Origin: JBDTSW01 sp963797835
GTDB taxonomy: Bacteria > Actinomycetota > Thermoleophilia > Solirubrobacterales > 70-9
Length of the DNA stretch: 64,000 nucleotides
Assembly (NCBI GenBank): GCA_963797835.1
Contig: CAWCRN010000027.1
Coordinates: 1 to 64,000, forward strand
Reading direction: 5' to 3'
Each line of letters begins with the position of its first letter. The stretch's first letter is position 1. The position numbers were made by a program, and so were the translations under genes. This document shows positions 24,791-33,284 of this stretch, piece by piece. The notes beneath the pieces were generated by a model, which saw nothing but the letters and a program-made list of their open reading frames with translations, was not told the DNA's origin and did no database searches.

Positions 24791-25789
24791 ATGCCGCAGA
24801 CTCGCGGACAGCTCGACTCTGAGCACGCTCGAGAGCAATACACCCTGCTGCTCATCGCGGGGGCTGGGCGCAGCGGCAGCACCCTGCTCGAGCTGATGCT
24901 CGACCAAGTTCCCGGCGTCGTCGCGGTTGGGGAACTCACCGAGATCTGGGACGCCGCCCTCCGCCGAGGCGAGCGCTGCGGCTGCGGCGAGCCGTTCGCC
25001 GATTGCCCCTTTTGGAGCGAGGTCGGGGAGCGCGCGTTCGGCGGATGGGATCGCATCGATGCCGAGCGGATGCTGGCGACCCGCGATTCCCTGGCGCGGA
25101 ATCGACACCTCCCGCTGCTGTTAGCCGGACCGCTGCTTCCCTCGTTTCGGGCCCGGGTCGATGAGTACGCGTCCTCGCTGGCCCGCATCTTCGACGCCGT
25201 CGCGGCCGTGTCCGGGTGCAAGGTCATCGTGGACGCGAGCAAGTGGCCGACGCACGCGATGGTCCTCCGCCGGATTCCCGGACTCGACCTCAGGATGGCC
25301 CATCTGGTGCGGGATCCGCGCGGCGTCTCCTACTCCTGGGCGCGGGCGGTCGATCGACCGCATGCGATGGGTTCCCGCTCGGATCTGGACAGGAGCGAGA
25401 TGCGCCGCGATCATCCGGCCGTCTCCGCGTTTCACTGGACGGCCGTCAATTTGGGGATCGAGATCATCACCGCCCTCGGCGTGCCTAGACGCTTCATCAG
25501 GTACGAGGATCTGGTTGCCGCGCCGCGCGCCACGCTGGTTGGCGTTCTGGATCACGCGAGTCACCCAGCCGCGGACGAGGCCCTGGATTTCGTCGGTGAC
25601 GGCGTTCTGCGCCTCGCGCCTGGTCATGGCGTGGCCGGCAACCCATCGCGGTTCCGGCATGGAGACATCGCCCTCCGCCACGAGGACGAGTGGATGACCG
25701 AGATGACCCGTGGCTCGCGGCTGGTCGTCGATGCGATTACGTATCCGCTTGCCGCCGCCTATCGCCGGAGTCGCCCCAGTGGCGAGTGA
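24791..25789 (+). CDS. sulfotransferase family protein (1 of 3)
   Basis: A 332-residue protein. The P-loop-like 5'-phosphosulfate-binding motif of PAPS sulfotransferases is at residues 23-33 (AGAGRSGSTLL), and the 3'-phosphate site is in MAHLVRDPRGVSYSWAR. A Cys cluster, CGCGEPFADCPFW, follows the first domain. Members transfer sulfate from PAPS to carbohydrate or other acceptors. ATG 24791 gives a normal N-terminus. It is one of three sulfotransferase-fold genes within 9 kb of glycosyltransferases and a flippase, so modification of a polysaccharide or its precursor is plausible. Confidence 0.82.
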   Translation: MPQTRGQLDSEHAREQYTLLLIAGAGRSGSTLLELMLDQVPGVVAVGELTEIWDAALRRGERCGCGEPFADCPFWSEVGERAFGGWDRIDAERMLATRDSLARNRHLPLLLAGPLLPSFRARVDEYASSLARIFDAVAAVSGCKVIVDASKWPTHAMVLRRIPGLDLRMAHLVRDPRGVSYSWARAVDRPHAMGSRSDLDRSEMRRDHPAVSAFHWTAVNLGIEIITALGVPRRFIRYEDLVAAPRATLVGVLDHASHPAADEALDFVGDGVLRLAPGHGVAGNPSRFRHGDIALRHEDEWMTEMTRGSRLVVDAITYPLAAAYRRSRPSGE

Positions 25790-25870
25790 GCCCACCTCTG
25801 TGAACCCTGGCAAGACTTGTTGCAACCATCCCCGGCTGCACAGGCCTGGGACCCTGAACCTGCGCATTTC

Positions 25871-25901
25871 TTACCTGTTAGTTGTTACCTGATTCCAGGT
25901 A
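25871..25901. promoter_or_regulatory. operator-like repeats upstream of the c-di-GMP riboswitch
   Basis: TTACCTG occurs at 25871 and 25885, and the second copy forms a perfect inverted repeat, TACCTG ATTC CAGGTA (25886-25901). GATTCCAGGTA recurs at 49639-49649 upstream of the BldC-like gene. This looks like a transcription-factor site for the downstream riboswitch-controlled gene. A TTGACG at 25920 may be a -35 box, but no clear -10 was found. The rest of 25790-26107 shows nothing else recognisable. Confidence 0.4.
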
Positions 25902-26094
25902 TCCCGATCGCCGCCTAGCTTGACGCCCGTTGGCTGATCTCGCCCGCCCGGATCACCGTCACCGGGTGGGCGCCCCGACGGGATGGGAGCTGAGCGATGT
26001 GGCGGACGGGACGACGTGGGCGTGCGACATCCGTCCAGGACCCAAGTGGACTCCGTAGTCACGGCCGCACCAACCCGATACGGGGGATAGCGGC

Positions 26095-26111
26095 AGCCCG
26101 GAACCCGGGCT
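26095..26111 (+). other. hairpin just 5' of the riboswitch
   Basis: AGCCCGG (26095-26101) and CCGGGCT (26105-26111) form a perfect 7-bp stem with a 3-nt loop, immediately before the c-di-GMP aptamer. It may insulate or extend the aptamer fold. Confidence 0.4.
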
Positions 26112-26195
26112 CCACGACGAGGGCAAACCCGTCGCGAGGCGGGGACGCAAAGCCAGAGGTCTCGCCCCGGCGAGATGGCTCAGCCACCGAAAGGA
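26108..26195 (+). promoter_or_regulatory. cyclic di-GMP-I (GEMM-I) riboswitch
   Basis: The conserved core of the class I c-di-GMP aptamer is visible: GGGCAAACCC, then a 6-bp stem CCCGTC/GGCGGG closed by a GCGA (GNRA) tetraloop, then GGGGACGCAAAGCC, then a second stem TCTCGC/GCGAGA with loop CCCG, and a closing segment near ATGGCTCAGCCACCG. The GNRA loop and GGACGCAAAGCC strand are diagnostic. The ribosome site AAGGAAG begins at 26191 at the aptamer's 3' edge and the GTG start is at 26204, which suggests control of translation initiation. It senses c-di-GMP for the secreted-protein pair downstream. Confidence 0.87.
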
Positions 26196-26203
26196 AGTCC
26201 AAG

Positions 26204-27814
26204 GTGCCCGGACCGGCTTCGTGCTCCAAGCGAGCGATCGCTGCGATCGTTCTCCTCATCACCGCCATGGCCGTCGGGGCCGGGCCCTCTTCGGCGAGCG
26301 CCGAGGTCGAGGTCGTGAAGCCGGTTCACGCAGGGGCACACGCCCTGACGTTCGACCTCGAGGGCGTCCACCCCGCGGCGATCCACCGTGCCGCCTCCCA
26401 TGTGAAGGCAGTCCGCTACCGCCTCCGCCGAGAGCTCGCGCGCTATGGGAACCCGGCTGCCCGCGCCAGCGCCAGGAAGCGAATGCGCCAGAAGCTTCAC
26501 CGGCGGGTCCGTGTCAGCGCGGTTCGCGAGGCCGCCGAGTCGGGCGGGCGGATCAGGGTCTCGAAGCCGACCTGGGCCGGGAGGGGTGTGATGAAGCTCG
26601 GGGTGAGGTCGGGCGCGAGCATCACCTCCGGCCCCTCCGGCACGATCACGACCACCGCGGCCAGCTTCGAGTTCGGCTCAGTCGTGCCAGGTGGGACGTT
26701 CCAGTGCCGCCTCGATGGCTCCGCCTGGAGCGCCTGCACAAGCCCGAAGGTGTACTCCAACCTTGCCGATGGCCGGCACACGTTCGAGGTCCAGGCGATC
26801 GATGCTGGCGGGGCTCCGGACGCCTCACCGGCGACCCGATCCCTCACCGTCGACACGAACCCGGATGATGATCCGCTGGAGGTCTTCAACGTCAACAACA
26901 TCCCCGATCCGAGCTGGAACGTCTTCAACGACGCGAGCCCCTGGAACACCCGGATCGACCGCTCCGACGTGGCGGCGAAGTCGGACGTGATGATCGAAAA
27001 GCTCTTGGCCGACGGCGAGGTGAGCCCGATCACGACGAAGACCCGCCAGAACTGGGGCACGCCGATTTACTTCGCCGACCCCTCGGATCCGCTCTACGCG
27101 ATCGACACCACTCACAACGACCCGGACTCGAGGGCCCAGGACGGCCGCCAGGTGCGGATGCCGGCCGGCGCCGAGCCCTCGCAGGAGTCGGACGGCGTGA
27201 TGTGGATCGTCGACCAGGAGTCGGGCTGGATCAACCAGGTCCAGCGGGCGGCGCCCGACCACTCGGCGCAAGTGATCTCGAGCTGGAAGTCCTACCGCTT
27301 CCGGCTCGAGGGCAACGGCTTCCCCGACACCGTGACCGGGGCTCCGACCGGGATCCAGCCGATCCGCCCGGAGGAGCTCGCCGCGGGTTCCGTCAACCAC
27401 ACGATGTCGATGGGCGCGCGCTGCCTCTCGGGCCACCCGGTGGCGCCTTACGACCAGTCGCTCACGATCGGCAAGACCTGCGCCGGGGACACGCACCCGG
27501 CGACGACGCGCCTTTCCATGGGCAACGTCGTCTTCCTCGACATGAGCCACAGCCAGATCGATGCCCTCGGGGTCCCGACCTGGCAGGAGGCGATCCTCAA
27601 GGGCCTCGCCGACCACGGCGCCGTCGTCGGTCTCAACGGTGGCTCGGCCTGGAGTTTCAAGTTCGAGAACCCGATCGACCGCACCAGCCTCGGCAAGCCC
27701 GACCCCTACGCGAAGGCCGGCCTGCCCGCGACCCTGGACTTCACCGACGCCCTCGACTCGGTCGGCGGGTGGGGCGAGAAGCTCAAGGTCCTGGAGCCGT
27801 TCGAGCGGCCCTGA
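26204..27814 (+). CDS. secreted protein under c-di-GMP riboswitch: Ig-like + conserved domain of unknown function
   Basis: A 536-residue protein. The start is GTG 26204, set by AAGGAAG 6 bases upstream. A signal segment (about residues 8-31) is followed by a basic helical region (RYRLRRELARYG, RMRQKLHRRVRV), an Ig-like domain with GTFQCRLDGSAWSACTSP (about 145-215), and a 310-residue C-terminal domain (about 225-536). The last contains SWNVFNDASPWN, GVMWIVDQESGWI, IRPEELAAGSVNH, a Cys pair in ARCLSGH/GKTCAGD, and IDRTSLGKPDPYAKAGLPAT. This domain is repeated alone in the next gene. No catalytic signature was recognised; the secretion, the setting and c-di-GMP control suggest a matrix or surface role. 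Confidence 0.85.
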   Translation: MPGPASCSKRAIAAIVLLITAMAVGAGPSSASAEVEVVKPVHAGAHALTFDLEGVHPAAIHRAASHVKAVRYRLRRELARYGNPAARASARKRMRQKLHRRVRVSAVREAAESGGRIRVSKPTWAGRGVMKLGVRSGASITSGPSGTITTTAASFEFGSVVPGGTFQCRLDGSAWSACTSPKVYSNLADGRHTFEVQAIDAGGAPDASPATRSLTVDTNPDDDPLEVFNVNNIPDPSWNVFNDASPWNTRIDRSDVAAKSDVMIEKLLADGEVSPITTKTRQNWGTPIYFADPSDPLYAIDTTHNDPDSRAQDGRQVRMPAGAEPSQESDGVMWIVDQESGWINQVQRAAPDHSAQVISSWKSYRFRLEGNGFPDTVTGAPTGIQPIRPEELAAGSVNHTMSMGARCLSGHPVAPYDQSLTIGKTCAGDTHPATTRLSMGNVVFLDMSHSQIDALGVPTWQEAILKGLADHGAVVGLNGGSAWSFKFENPIDRTSLGKPDPYAKAGLPATLDFTDALDSVGGWGEKLKVLEPFERP

Positions 27815-27898
27815 TCGGGGGTCTGCTGACTCCCGATCCGGGCCCTCGTCCAGCCGCCAGGCCTGCCGCAGGGGGCTGCTAGGGTTCGGACCGACTCG

Positions 27899-28931
27899 AT
27901 GTCGGTCCGAGCGGGACTATTGCTGTCGGCGCTTACTGGCGCCTCCATAGCGGCCGTCTGGCTCCTCACGAAGGCCGACGACGAGGTGTTCAGCATCGAC
28001 AACCTCCCCGGCGCGAGCTGGAACATCTTCGGCGACGCCAGCCCGTGGAACCAGAAGATCGACGACGGCGACGTCGCCCCGAACTCCGGCGTCATGATCC
28101 GCAAGCTCGTCGCCGACGGCGACGTCTCGCCGGTGACGCCGACCCAAAACCGCAGCTGGGGCACGCCCACCTACTTCGGCACCGAAGACGACCCGCGCTA
28201 CACGCTCGACTTCAGCGGCAGCTTCGACTACACGGATGAGATCGACGGCAGTCAGATCCACGTGCCGGCGGGCGCCGAGCCCTCGCAGGGCACCGACGGC
28301 GTGATCTGGGTCGTCGACCAGACCGACGGCTTCGTCTACGCGCTCCAGCAGGCGCAGATCGAGCACAGCACCCAGACCATCTCGGCCTGGAAGGGCTACC
28401 GGCTCGCGGCTGAGGGCCTCGGCTTCCGCCATCCCTCCGGGCCGCCCACCGGGGTGCAGCCGATCCGCCCCGAGGAGCTCGCCGCCGGCTCCGTCAATCA
28501 TGCGATCTCGATGAGCGCGCGCTGCCTCTCCGGCCATCCCGTCGCCCCGTTCGACAAATCGCTCACGGTCGGCAAGACCTGCTCCGGGGGACTCGAACCC
28601 CGCGGAGACTCGGCTCAGCATGGGAAGCGTCGTCTTCCTCGACATGCGCCACGCCGAGATCGAAGCGCTCGACGTCGCGACCTGGGAGGAGACGCTGCTG
28701 AAGGGGCTCGCCGACTACGGCGCCGTCGTCGGCCTCAACTCCGGCGCTCCGTGGGGGTTCAAGTTCGAGAACCGGATCGACCGCACGAGCCTGGGCAAGC
28801 CCGACCCCTATCAGGAGGCGGGGCTGCCGGCGACGATGGACTTCTCCGACGCCCTCGACGAGGTCGGCGGCTGGGAGGCGAAGCTCAAGGTCCTGGAGCC
28901 GTTCGCGCGGCCCTGCAACGGGATCTGCTGA
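27899..28931 (+). CDS. paralogous secreted protein of unknown function, frameshifted
   Basis: About 344 residues when repaired. A short signal/anchor (VRAGLLLSALTGASIAAVWLL) leads directly into the same domain as the preceding protein: SWNIFGDASPWNQKID, GVIWVVDQTDGF, IRPEELAAGSVNHAISMSARC. The frame breaks in the GGGGG run at 28586-28590; dropping one G gives GKTCSGDSNPAETRLSMGSVVFLDM and the natural end LKVLEPFARPCNGIC. It lacks the Ig-like and basic helical parts of its neighbour. It begins 84 bp after the first copy, so it probably shares the riboswitch-controlled transcript. Confidence 0.8.
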
Positions 28932-28966
28932 GCGGAAGGGGCCGCGGGCCCACCTACACTGCTCGC

Positions 28967-29944
28967 GTGAGCGGGCGCCCCGTGGACCGGCCGATCTTCC
29001 TGATCGGGATGCCCCGGAGCGGGACCACCGTGATCTTCGAGGCTTTCGCGGCCCGCGAGGACCTCGCGTGGCTCTCTCAGCACCTCGAACGAGCGCCCGG
29101 TGCCCTCCCGCTCGCGGCGGTATCCCGCCTCGCCGACGTGACGCCCTCGATGCGCCGCTCGGTGAGCCGGACCGACCAGATCCGGCCGGCGTTCGAGCGG
29201 CTGCGCGTCGGGCCGGCCGAGGCTTACGCCTTCTGGGAGCGCCTCTGCGGCGAGAAGTTCCGCTACGACTACCTCCACGGGGTGACCGCGACCCCGGAGG
29301 AGCAGCGGCGCGCCTCGAACGCGGTCTCGAAGGTTGGGCGCTACCAGGGCAAGCCGAGGTTCGCGGCCAAGGTCACGGGCCCGGCGCGGATCGGCTACCT
29401 CTCGTCCATCTTTCCCGACGCGAGCTTCGTGCACGTCGTCAGGGACGGGCGGGCGGTCGTCCAGTCGCTGATGCGCGTGTACTGGTGGAAGGAGCGCGAC
29501 CGCATGCACGTCCCCGCATGGCGCAATGGCCTGACGGAGGGCGACCTCGCCGATTGGCAGCGCTACGAGGTAGCGCCGGAGGCCCTGGCCGCGGTCCAGT
29601 GGCGGCGCGTCGTCGAGATGGCGCGGTCGGAGGCGGCCGAGCTCGCCCCCGATCGGTACGCCGAGGTTCACTACGAGCGCTTCGTATCCGCTCCCCAGCA
29701 GGTCCTGCGCGAGATCGCGGACTTCTGCGGCCTGCCCCCGTCGCGCCGTGCGGAGGAGTTCCTGGAGAGCCGCTTCGAGCTCCGCGACATGAACTTCCAG
29801 TGGCGGGAGCGCTTCGACGGCGCGGCGATCGCGATGCTCGACGACCTCATCGGGAACACCCTCAGGGCCTTCGGCTACGACGTCGACCCCCCGGGGCTCG
29901 CGGCGGGCGGCCCGATGCTCGCCACGCCCTTTGTGAGGACCTGA
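28967..29944 (+). CDS. sulfotransferase family protein (2 of 3)
   Basis: A 325-residue protein with a GTG start at 28967. The 5'-PSB motif is FLIGMPRSGTTVIFEAF (residues 10-26), and the 3'-phosphate motif is FVHVVRDGRAVVQSLMRVYWW. YAEVHYERFVSAPQQVLREIADFCGL is the usual C-terminal segment of bacterial Sulfotransfer_3-type proteins. It sits between the c-di-GMP-controlled pair and the flippase gene, 7 bp before the latter. The acceptor is unknown, but a glycan or lipid-linked sugar is likely from context. Confidence 0.87.
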   Translation: MSGRPVDRPIFLIGMPRSGTTVIFEAFAAREDLAWLSQHLERAPGALPLAAVSRLADVTPSMRRSVSRTDQIRPAFERLRVGPAEAYAFWERLCGEKFRYDYLHGVTATPEEQRRASNAVSKVGRYQGKPRFAAKVTGPARIGYLSSIFPDASFVHVVRDGRAVVQSLMRVYWWKERDRMHVPAWRNGLTEGDLADWQRYEVAPEALAAVQWRRVVEMARSEAAELAPDRYAEVHYERFVSAPQQVLREIADFCGLPPSRRAEEFLESRFELRDMNFQWRERFDGAAIAMLDDLIGNTLRAFGYDVDPPGLAAGGPMLATPFVRT

Positions 29945-29951
29945 GCCGGCT

Positions 29952-31463
29952 ATGACGGCCGAGCCCGAGAGGGGCGGGCGAAGCGCGCGACGCGAGACGA
30001 TCAGCGCCAACGCGCTCTACGCGTTCCTGGCGCAGCTTGGCACGGCGGCGTTCACCGCGGCGCTGACGATATTCCTCAGCCGCGAGCTGGGGCCGTCCGG
30101 TTACGGCACGTTCGCCCTCGCGCTGAGCATCACCGGGCTGCTCATCCGGGCCTCGTCTGGCGCGACCTCGCAGGCGGTCGCGAGGTACGTGGCGGAGCGT
30201 CACGGCCGAACCGAGGAGATCACGGGAGTCCTGGGCATGGCGCTGCGAATTCGGTTCGCGACGGCCGCCGCGATCGCCGCCGCCCTGTTCGTGCTCGCGG
30301 GCCCGATCGCAGACCTCTACAACACGCCGGCGCTGGCGTGGCCGCTGCGCGGCGTCTCGCTCGCGTTCCTGGGCCAGAGTCTGGTGAACTTCATCTACAC
30401 GGCCTTCGTGGCGCTCCGCAAGGCCCCGGTATCGATGGTGCTCTACATATCGGAGTCCGCGCTGGAGTTCACGGCGTCGGTCGCGCTGGTCCTGCTGGGG
30501 GCCGGGGCCGCGGGAGCCGCGTTCGGCCGGGCCATCGGTTACGGACTGGGAGCGCTGCTCGGGGTGATCCTGCTGGCGCGGGTGCTGGGCCGCTCGCCCG
30601 TGTTCGGGACCGGCCGCAGCCCGGTCCGGCGGAAGGAGTTCGTCAACTACGCCGGCGCGATGCTGGTGGTAAGCAGCGCCTCCGCGGTCTTCGCCCAGCT
30701 CGACGTGCTGCTGCTCGGCGCCTTCCTCAGCACCGCGGCGGTAGGGGTCTACGCCGCGCCGCTGCGGCTCCTGAACTTCCTCGCCTACCCGGGCACCGCC
30801 GCCGCCCAGGGGATCGCCCCTCGGCTCGCACGCCATCCGGACCATCCGCCGAACGTCGAGGCGCTGAACCGGGGGCTCGGATACATCCTCCTCCTTCAGG
30901 CCGGGATCGCCACGTTCGTGCTCGTCTGGGCCGACCCCATCATCCGGCTGACCCTCGGCCCCGAGTACGAGGAGTCGGCCGAGGTCCTGCGGGCGCTGTC
31001 TCCGTTCGTGTTCCTCCTGGGAGTCGCCCCGCTCCTGACCTCGCCCCTCAACTACGCCGGCGAGGGGCGCCGGCGGATCCCGGTCGCGATCGCCACTGTC
31101 GTGCTCGCGGTCGTCCTGGACCTGATCCTGATTCCCACGATCGGCATCCTCGGAGCGGCGCTCGGGACGACGGTGGCATACGGGCTGTACGTCGGCGGGC
31201 ACTTCTGGCTCGCGCACAGGACGTTCGGCCTCGACCTCCGCGCGCTGGCCCTGGCCACAGCTCGCGCGCTCGCAGCCGGAGCGGGGATGGCAGGGGTGCT
31301 CGTTGCCCTCGGCACCGGCCAGCTCTCGGCGGTCGCCTGGATCGCGGGGCTGGTCGGCGGCGGCGCCGCGTTCGTCACCATCCTGATCTTGACCAGGGCC
31401 GTCTCGCTCGACGAGGTGGCAGGGCTCGTGCGCCTCGGCGGCCGGGCGCTCCGAGGCCGCTGA
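29952..31463 (+). CDS. polysaccharide flippase (Wzx/MOP superfamily)
   Basis: A 503-residue membrane protein with about 14 hydrophobic helices. It has the N-terminal pattern NALYAFLAQLGTAAFTAALTIFLSRELGPSGYG followed by ALALSITGLL, and the central FAQLDVLLLGAFLSTAAVGVYAAPLRL typical of oligosaccharide flippases. It moves undecaprenyl-linked repeat units across the membrane. Its neighbours are a sulfotransferase and a nucleotide-sugar epimerase. Confidence 0.9.
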   Translation: MTAEPERGGRSARRETISANALYAFLAQLGTAAFTAALTIFLSRELGPSGYGTFALALSITGLLIRASSGATSQAVARYVAERHGRTEEITGVLGMALRIRFATAAAIAAALFVLAGPIADLYNTPALAWPLRGVSLAFLGQSLVNFIYTAFVALRKAPVSMVLYISESALEFTASVALVLLGAGAAGAAFGRAIGYGLGALLGVILLARVLGRSPVFGTGRSPVRRKEFVNYAGAMLVVSSASAVFAQLDVLLLGAFLSTAAVGVYAAPLRLLNFLAYPGTAAAQGIAPRLARHPDHPPNVEALNRGLGYILLLQAGIATFVLVWADPIIRLTLGPEYEESAEVLRALSPFVFLLGVAPLLTSPLNYAGEGRRRIPVAIATVVLAVVLDLILIPTIGILGAALGTTVAYGLYVGGHFWLAHRTFGLDLRALALATARALAAGAGMAGVLVALGTGQLSAVAWIAGLVGGGAAFVTILILTRAVSLDEVAGLVRLGGRALRGR

Positions 31464-31485
31464 GGTCATCTAGGCTGGCGAGCCC

Positions 31486-32442
31486 ATGCGGGCGCTGGTG
31501 ACAGGGGTGGCTGGGTTCGTCGGATCCCATCTCGCCGAGCGGCTGGTCGCGTCGGGGACCGAAGTCGTCGGCGTCGACGCCTTCACCGACTACTACGACC
31601 CGTCGCTGAAACGGGGAAACCTCGGGCGCCTTCATGGCTCCGAGAGCTTCCACTTCGTCGAGGGCGACCTGGTCGAGCTCGAGCTGGCTCCCCTGCTCGA
31701 GGGGGTGGACGTGGCCTATCACCTCGCCGCCCAGCCGGGCGTGCGGCGCAGCTGGGGCCGGGAGTTTGGCGTCTACCTGAACGAGAACCTGCTGGCGACC
31801 CAGCTGCTGCTCGAGGCCGTCAAGGACAAGGGGCTCGACCGCTTCGTCTTCGCGTCCTCCTCCTCCGTCTACGGCGACGCCGAGCGGATGCCGACCCCGG
31901 AGTCCGCCGAGCCCAAGCCCGTCTCTCCCTACGGCGTCACCAAGCTCGCCGGCGAGCACCTCTGCCGGCTTTACCTCACCCGCTCGGAGGTCCCGGTCGT
32001 GATGCTGCGGTACTTCACCGTGTACGGCCCGCGGCAGCGCCCGGACATGGCCTTCAACCGCTTCATCCGAGCGGCCCTAGCGGGCGAGCCGATCGAGGTT
32101 TTCGGGGACGGCGAGCAGAGCCGCGACTTCACGTTCGTCGCCGACGCCGTGGCGGCCACGATCGCGGCCGGAAGCGACGGGCGCCCGGGCGAGAGCTACA
32201 ACGTCGCCGGCGGCTCCCAGGCGACGGTCCTCGAGGTGATCGACCGGATCGGCGAGCTCATCGGCCAGGAGGTGGCCGTCGAGCACCTCCCACCCGTGCC
32301 CGGGGACGCGCGCCACACCAGCGCCAGCATCGAGAAGGCCGAGGCCGACCTGGGCTACTCCCCGAACACCGGGCTCGCGGACGGGCTTTCGCGCCAGGTC
32401 GCCGCCGCGACGGCCACCGAGGGCGAGGCGGGAGCCGCGTGA
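31486..32442 (+). CDS. NAD-dependent nucleotide-sugar epimerase/dehydratase
   Basis: A 318-residue extended short-chain dehydrogenase. It has the NAD motif VTGVAGFVGSHLAERL, DAFTDYYDPSLKRGNL resembling UDP-glucuronate epimerases, YHLAAQPGVRRSWG, catalytic Ser in FASSSSVYGDA and the YGVTK catalytic pair near residue 147. RYFTVYGPRQRPDMAF is the substrate loop. It is most like UDP-glucuronate/UDP-glucose 4-epimerases; the exact sugar is undecided. It overlaps the following sulfotransferase by 4 bp. Confidence 0.9.
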   Translation: MRALVTGVAGFVGSHLAERLVASGTEVVGVDAFTDYYDPSLKRGNLGRLHGSESFHFVEGDLVELELAPLLEGVDVAYHLAAQPGVRRSWGREFGVYLNENLLATQLLLEAVKDKGLDRFVFASSSSVYGDAERMPTPESAEPKPVSPYGVTKLAGEHLCRLYLTRSEVPVVMLRYFTVYGPRQRPDMAFNRFIRAALAGEPIEVFGDGEQSRDFTFVADAVAATIAAGSDGRPGESYNVAGGSQATVLEVIDRIGELIGQEVAVEHLPPVPGDARHTSASIEKAEADLGYSPNTGLADGLSRQVAAATATEGEAGAA

Positions 32443-33284
32443 GCGCGGCCGCCCGGGCCCGGCGCCTCGTCGCCCCGGTCGCCCAGCCCGTCACCGCGCG
32501 CTGGCGCGCCTTCAAGCAGCGGGACTGGAAGGAGGGGCCACCGGACTTCGTGGGCGTCGGAGCTCAGCGCTCGGGGACGACCTGGTGGTACGGCCTCCTC
32601 GGCGACCACCCCGGGATTCACGGGGGCGCTAAGGAGCAGCACTTCTTCGACGCCTACTTCGGGCGGGTGTTCACCGACGCCGACGTCGCGGCGTACCACC
32701 GGCGGTTCCGCCGGCCGCCGGGCAAGCTGATCGGGGAGTGGACTCCGCGCTACATGCACGACTTCTGGACACCCGCTCTGCTCCGGCGGGCGGCGCCGGA
32801 GGCCCGCATCCTGGTGCTCCTGCGCGACCCGCTGGAGCGGCTCCGCTCGGGCCTCGGGCACGAGCTCGACGGGTTCGTCCGCGACGTGCGCACGCGGAGG
32901 CGTGACTATGCCGGTGCCCTGGTCGCGTCAGACGCCCTCGCGCGCAGCCTCTATGCACGCCAGCTGCGAGGCCTGCTCGAGCACTTCGACGAGAGCCAGG
33001 TCCTGGTGCTCCAATACGAGCGCTGCGTCGCGGACCCAGCCGCGGAGCTCAGGCGCACGTACGAGTTCCTGGGAGCCGATCCAGCCGATCACATCCCCGG
33101 AACCCTCCGCGCGCCCGTCGGCCGCGCGCAGCCTCGACGGGAGCTGGCGCGGCCGGTCCTCGAACCGGCAATCGATGCGATCCGCGAGGACGCCGCGGAG
33201 CTCAGCGCCATCGCTTCGGGCATCGACCTCGAGCTTTGGCCCTCGTGCCGGCCGGCTCGGCCCGGCCAGCTCGGGGAGGGCTGA
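32439..33284 (+). CDS. sulfotransferase family protein (3 of 3)
   Basis: A 281-residue protein with a GTG start overlapping the epimerase stop. The PAPS loop is VGVGAQRSGTTWWYGLLGDHP (about residues 38-58), a Lys-Glu-His pair in GGAKEQHFFD matches the catalytic region of heparan-type sulfotransferases, and RILVLLRDPLERLRSG is the 3'-phosphate site. This arrangement is characteristic of carbohydrate O/N-sulfotransferases, the strongest hint that the cluster makes a sulfated glycan. Its stop overlaps the next ATG. Confidence 0.87.
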   Translation: MSAAARARRLVAPVAQPVTARWRAFKQRDWKEGPPDFVGVGAQRSGTTWWYGLLGDHPGIHGGAKEQHFFDAYFGRVFTDADVAAYHRRFRRPPGKLIGEWTPRYMHDFWTPALLRRAAPEARILVLLRDPLERLRSGLGHELDGFVRDVRTRRRDYAGALVASDALARSLYARQLRGLLEHFDESQVLVLQYERCVADPAAELRRTYEFLGADPADHIPGTLRAPVGRAQPRRELARPVLEPAIDAIREDAAELSAIASGIDLELWPSCRPARPGQLGEG

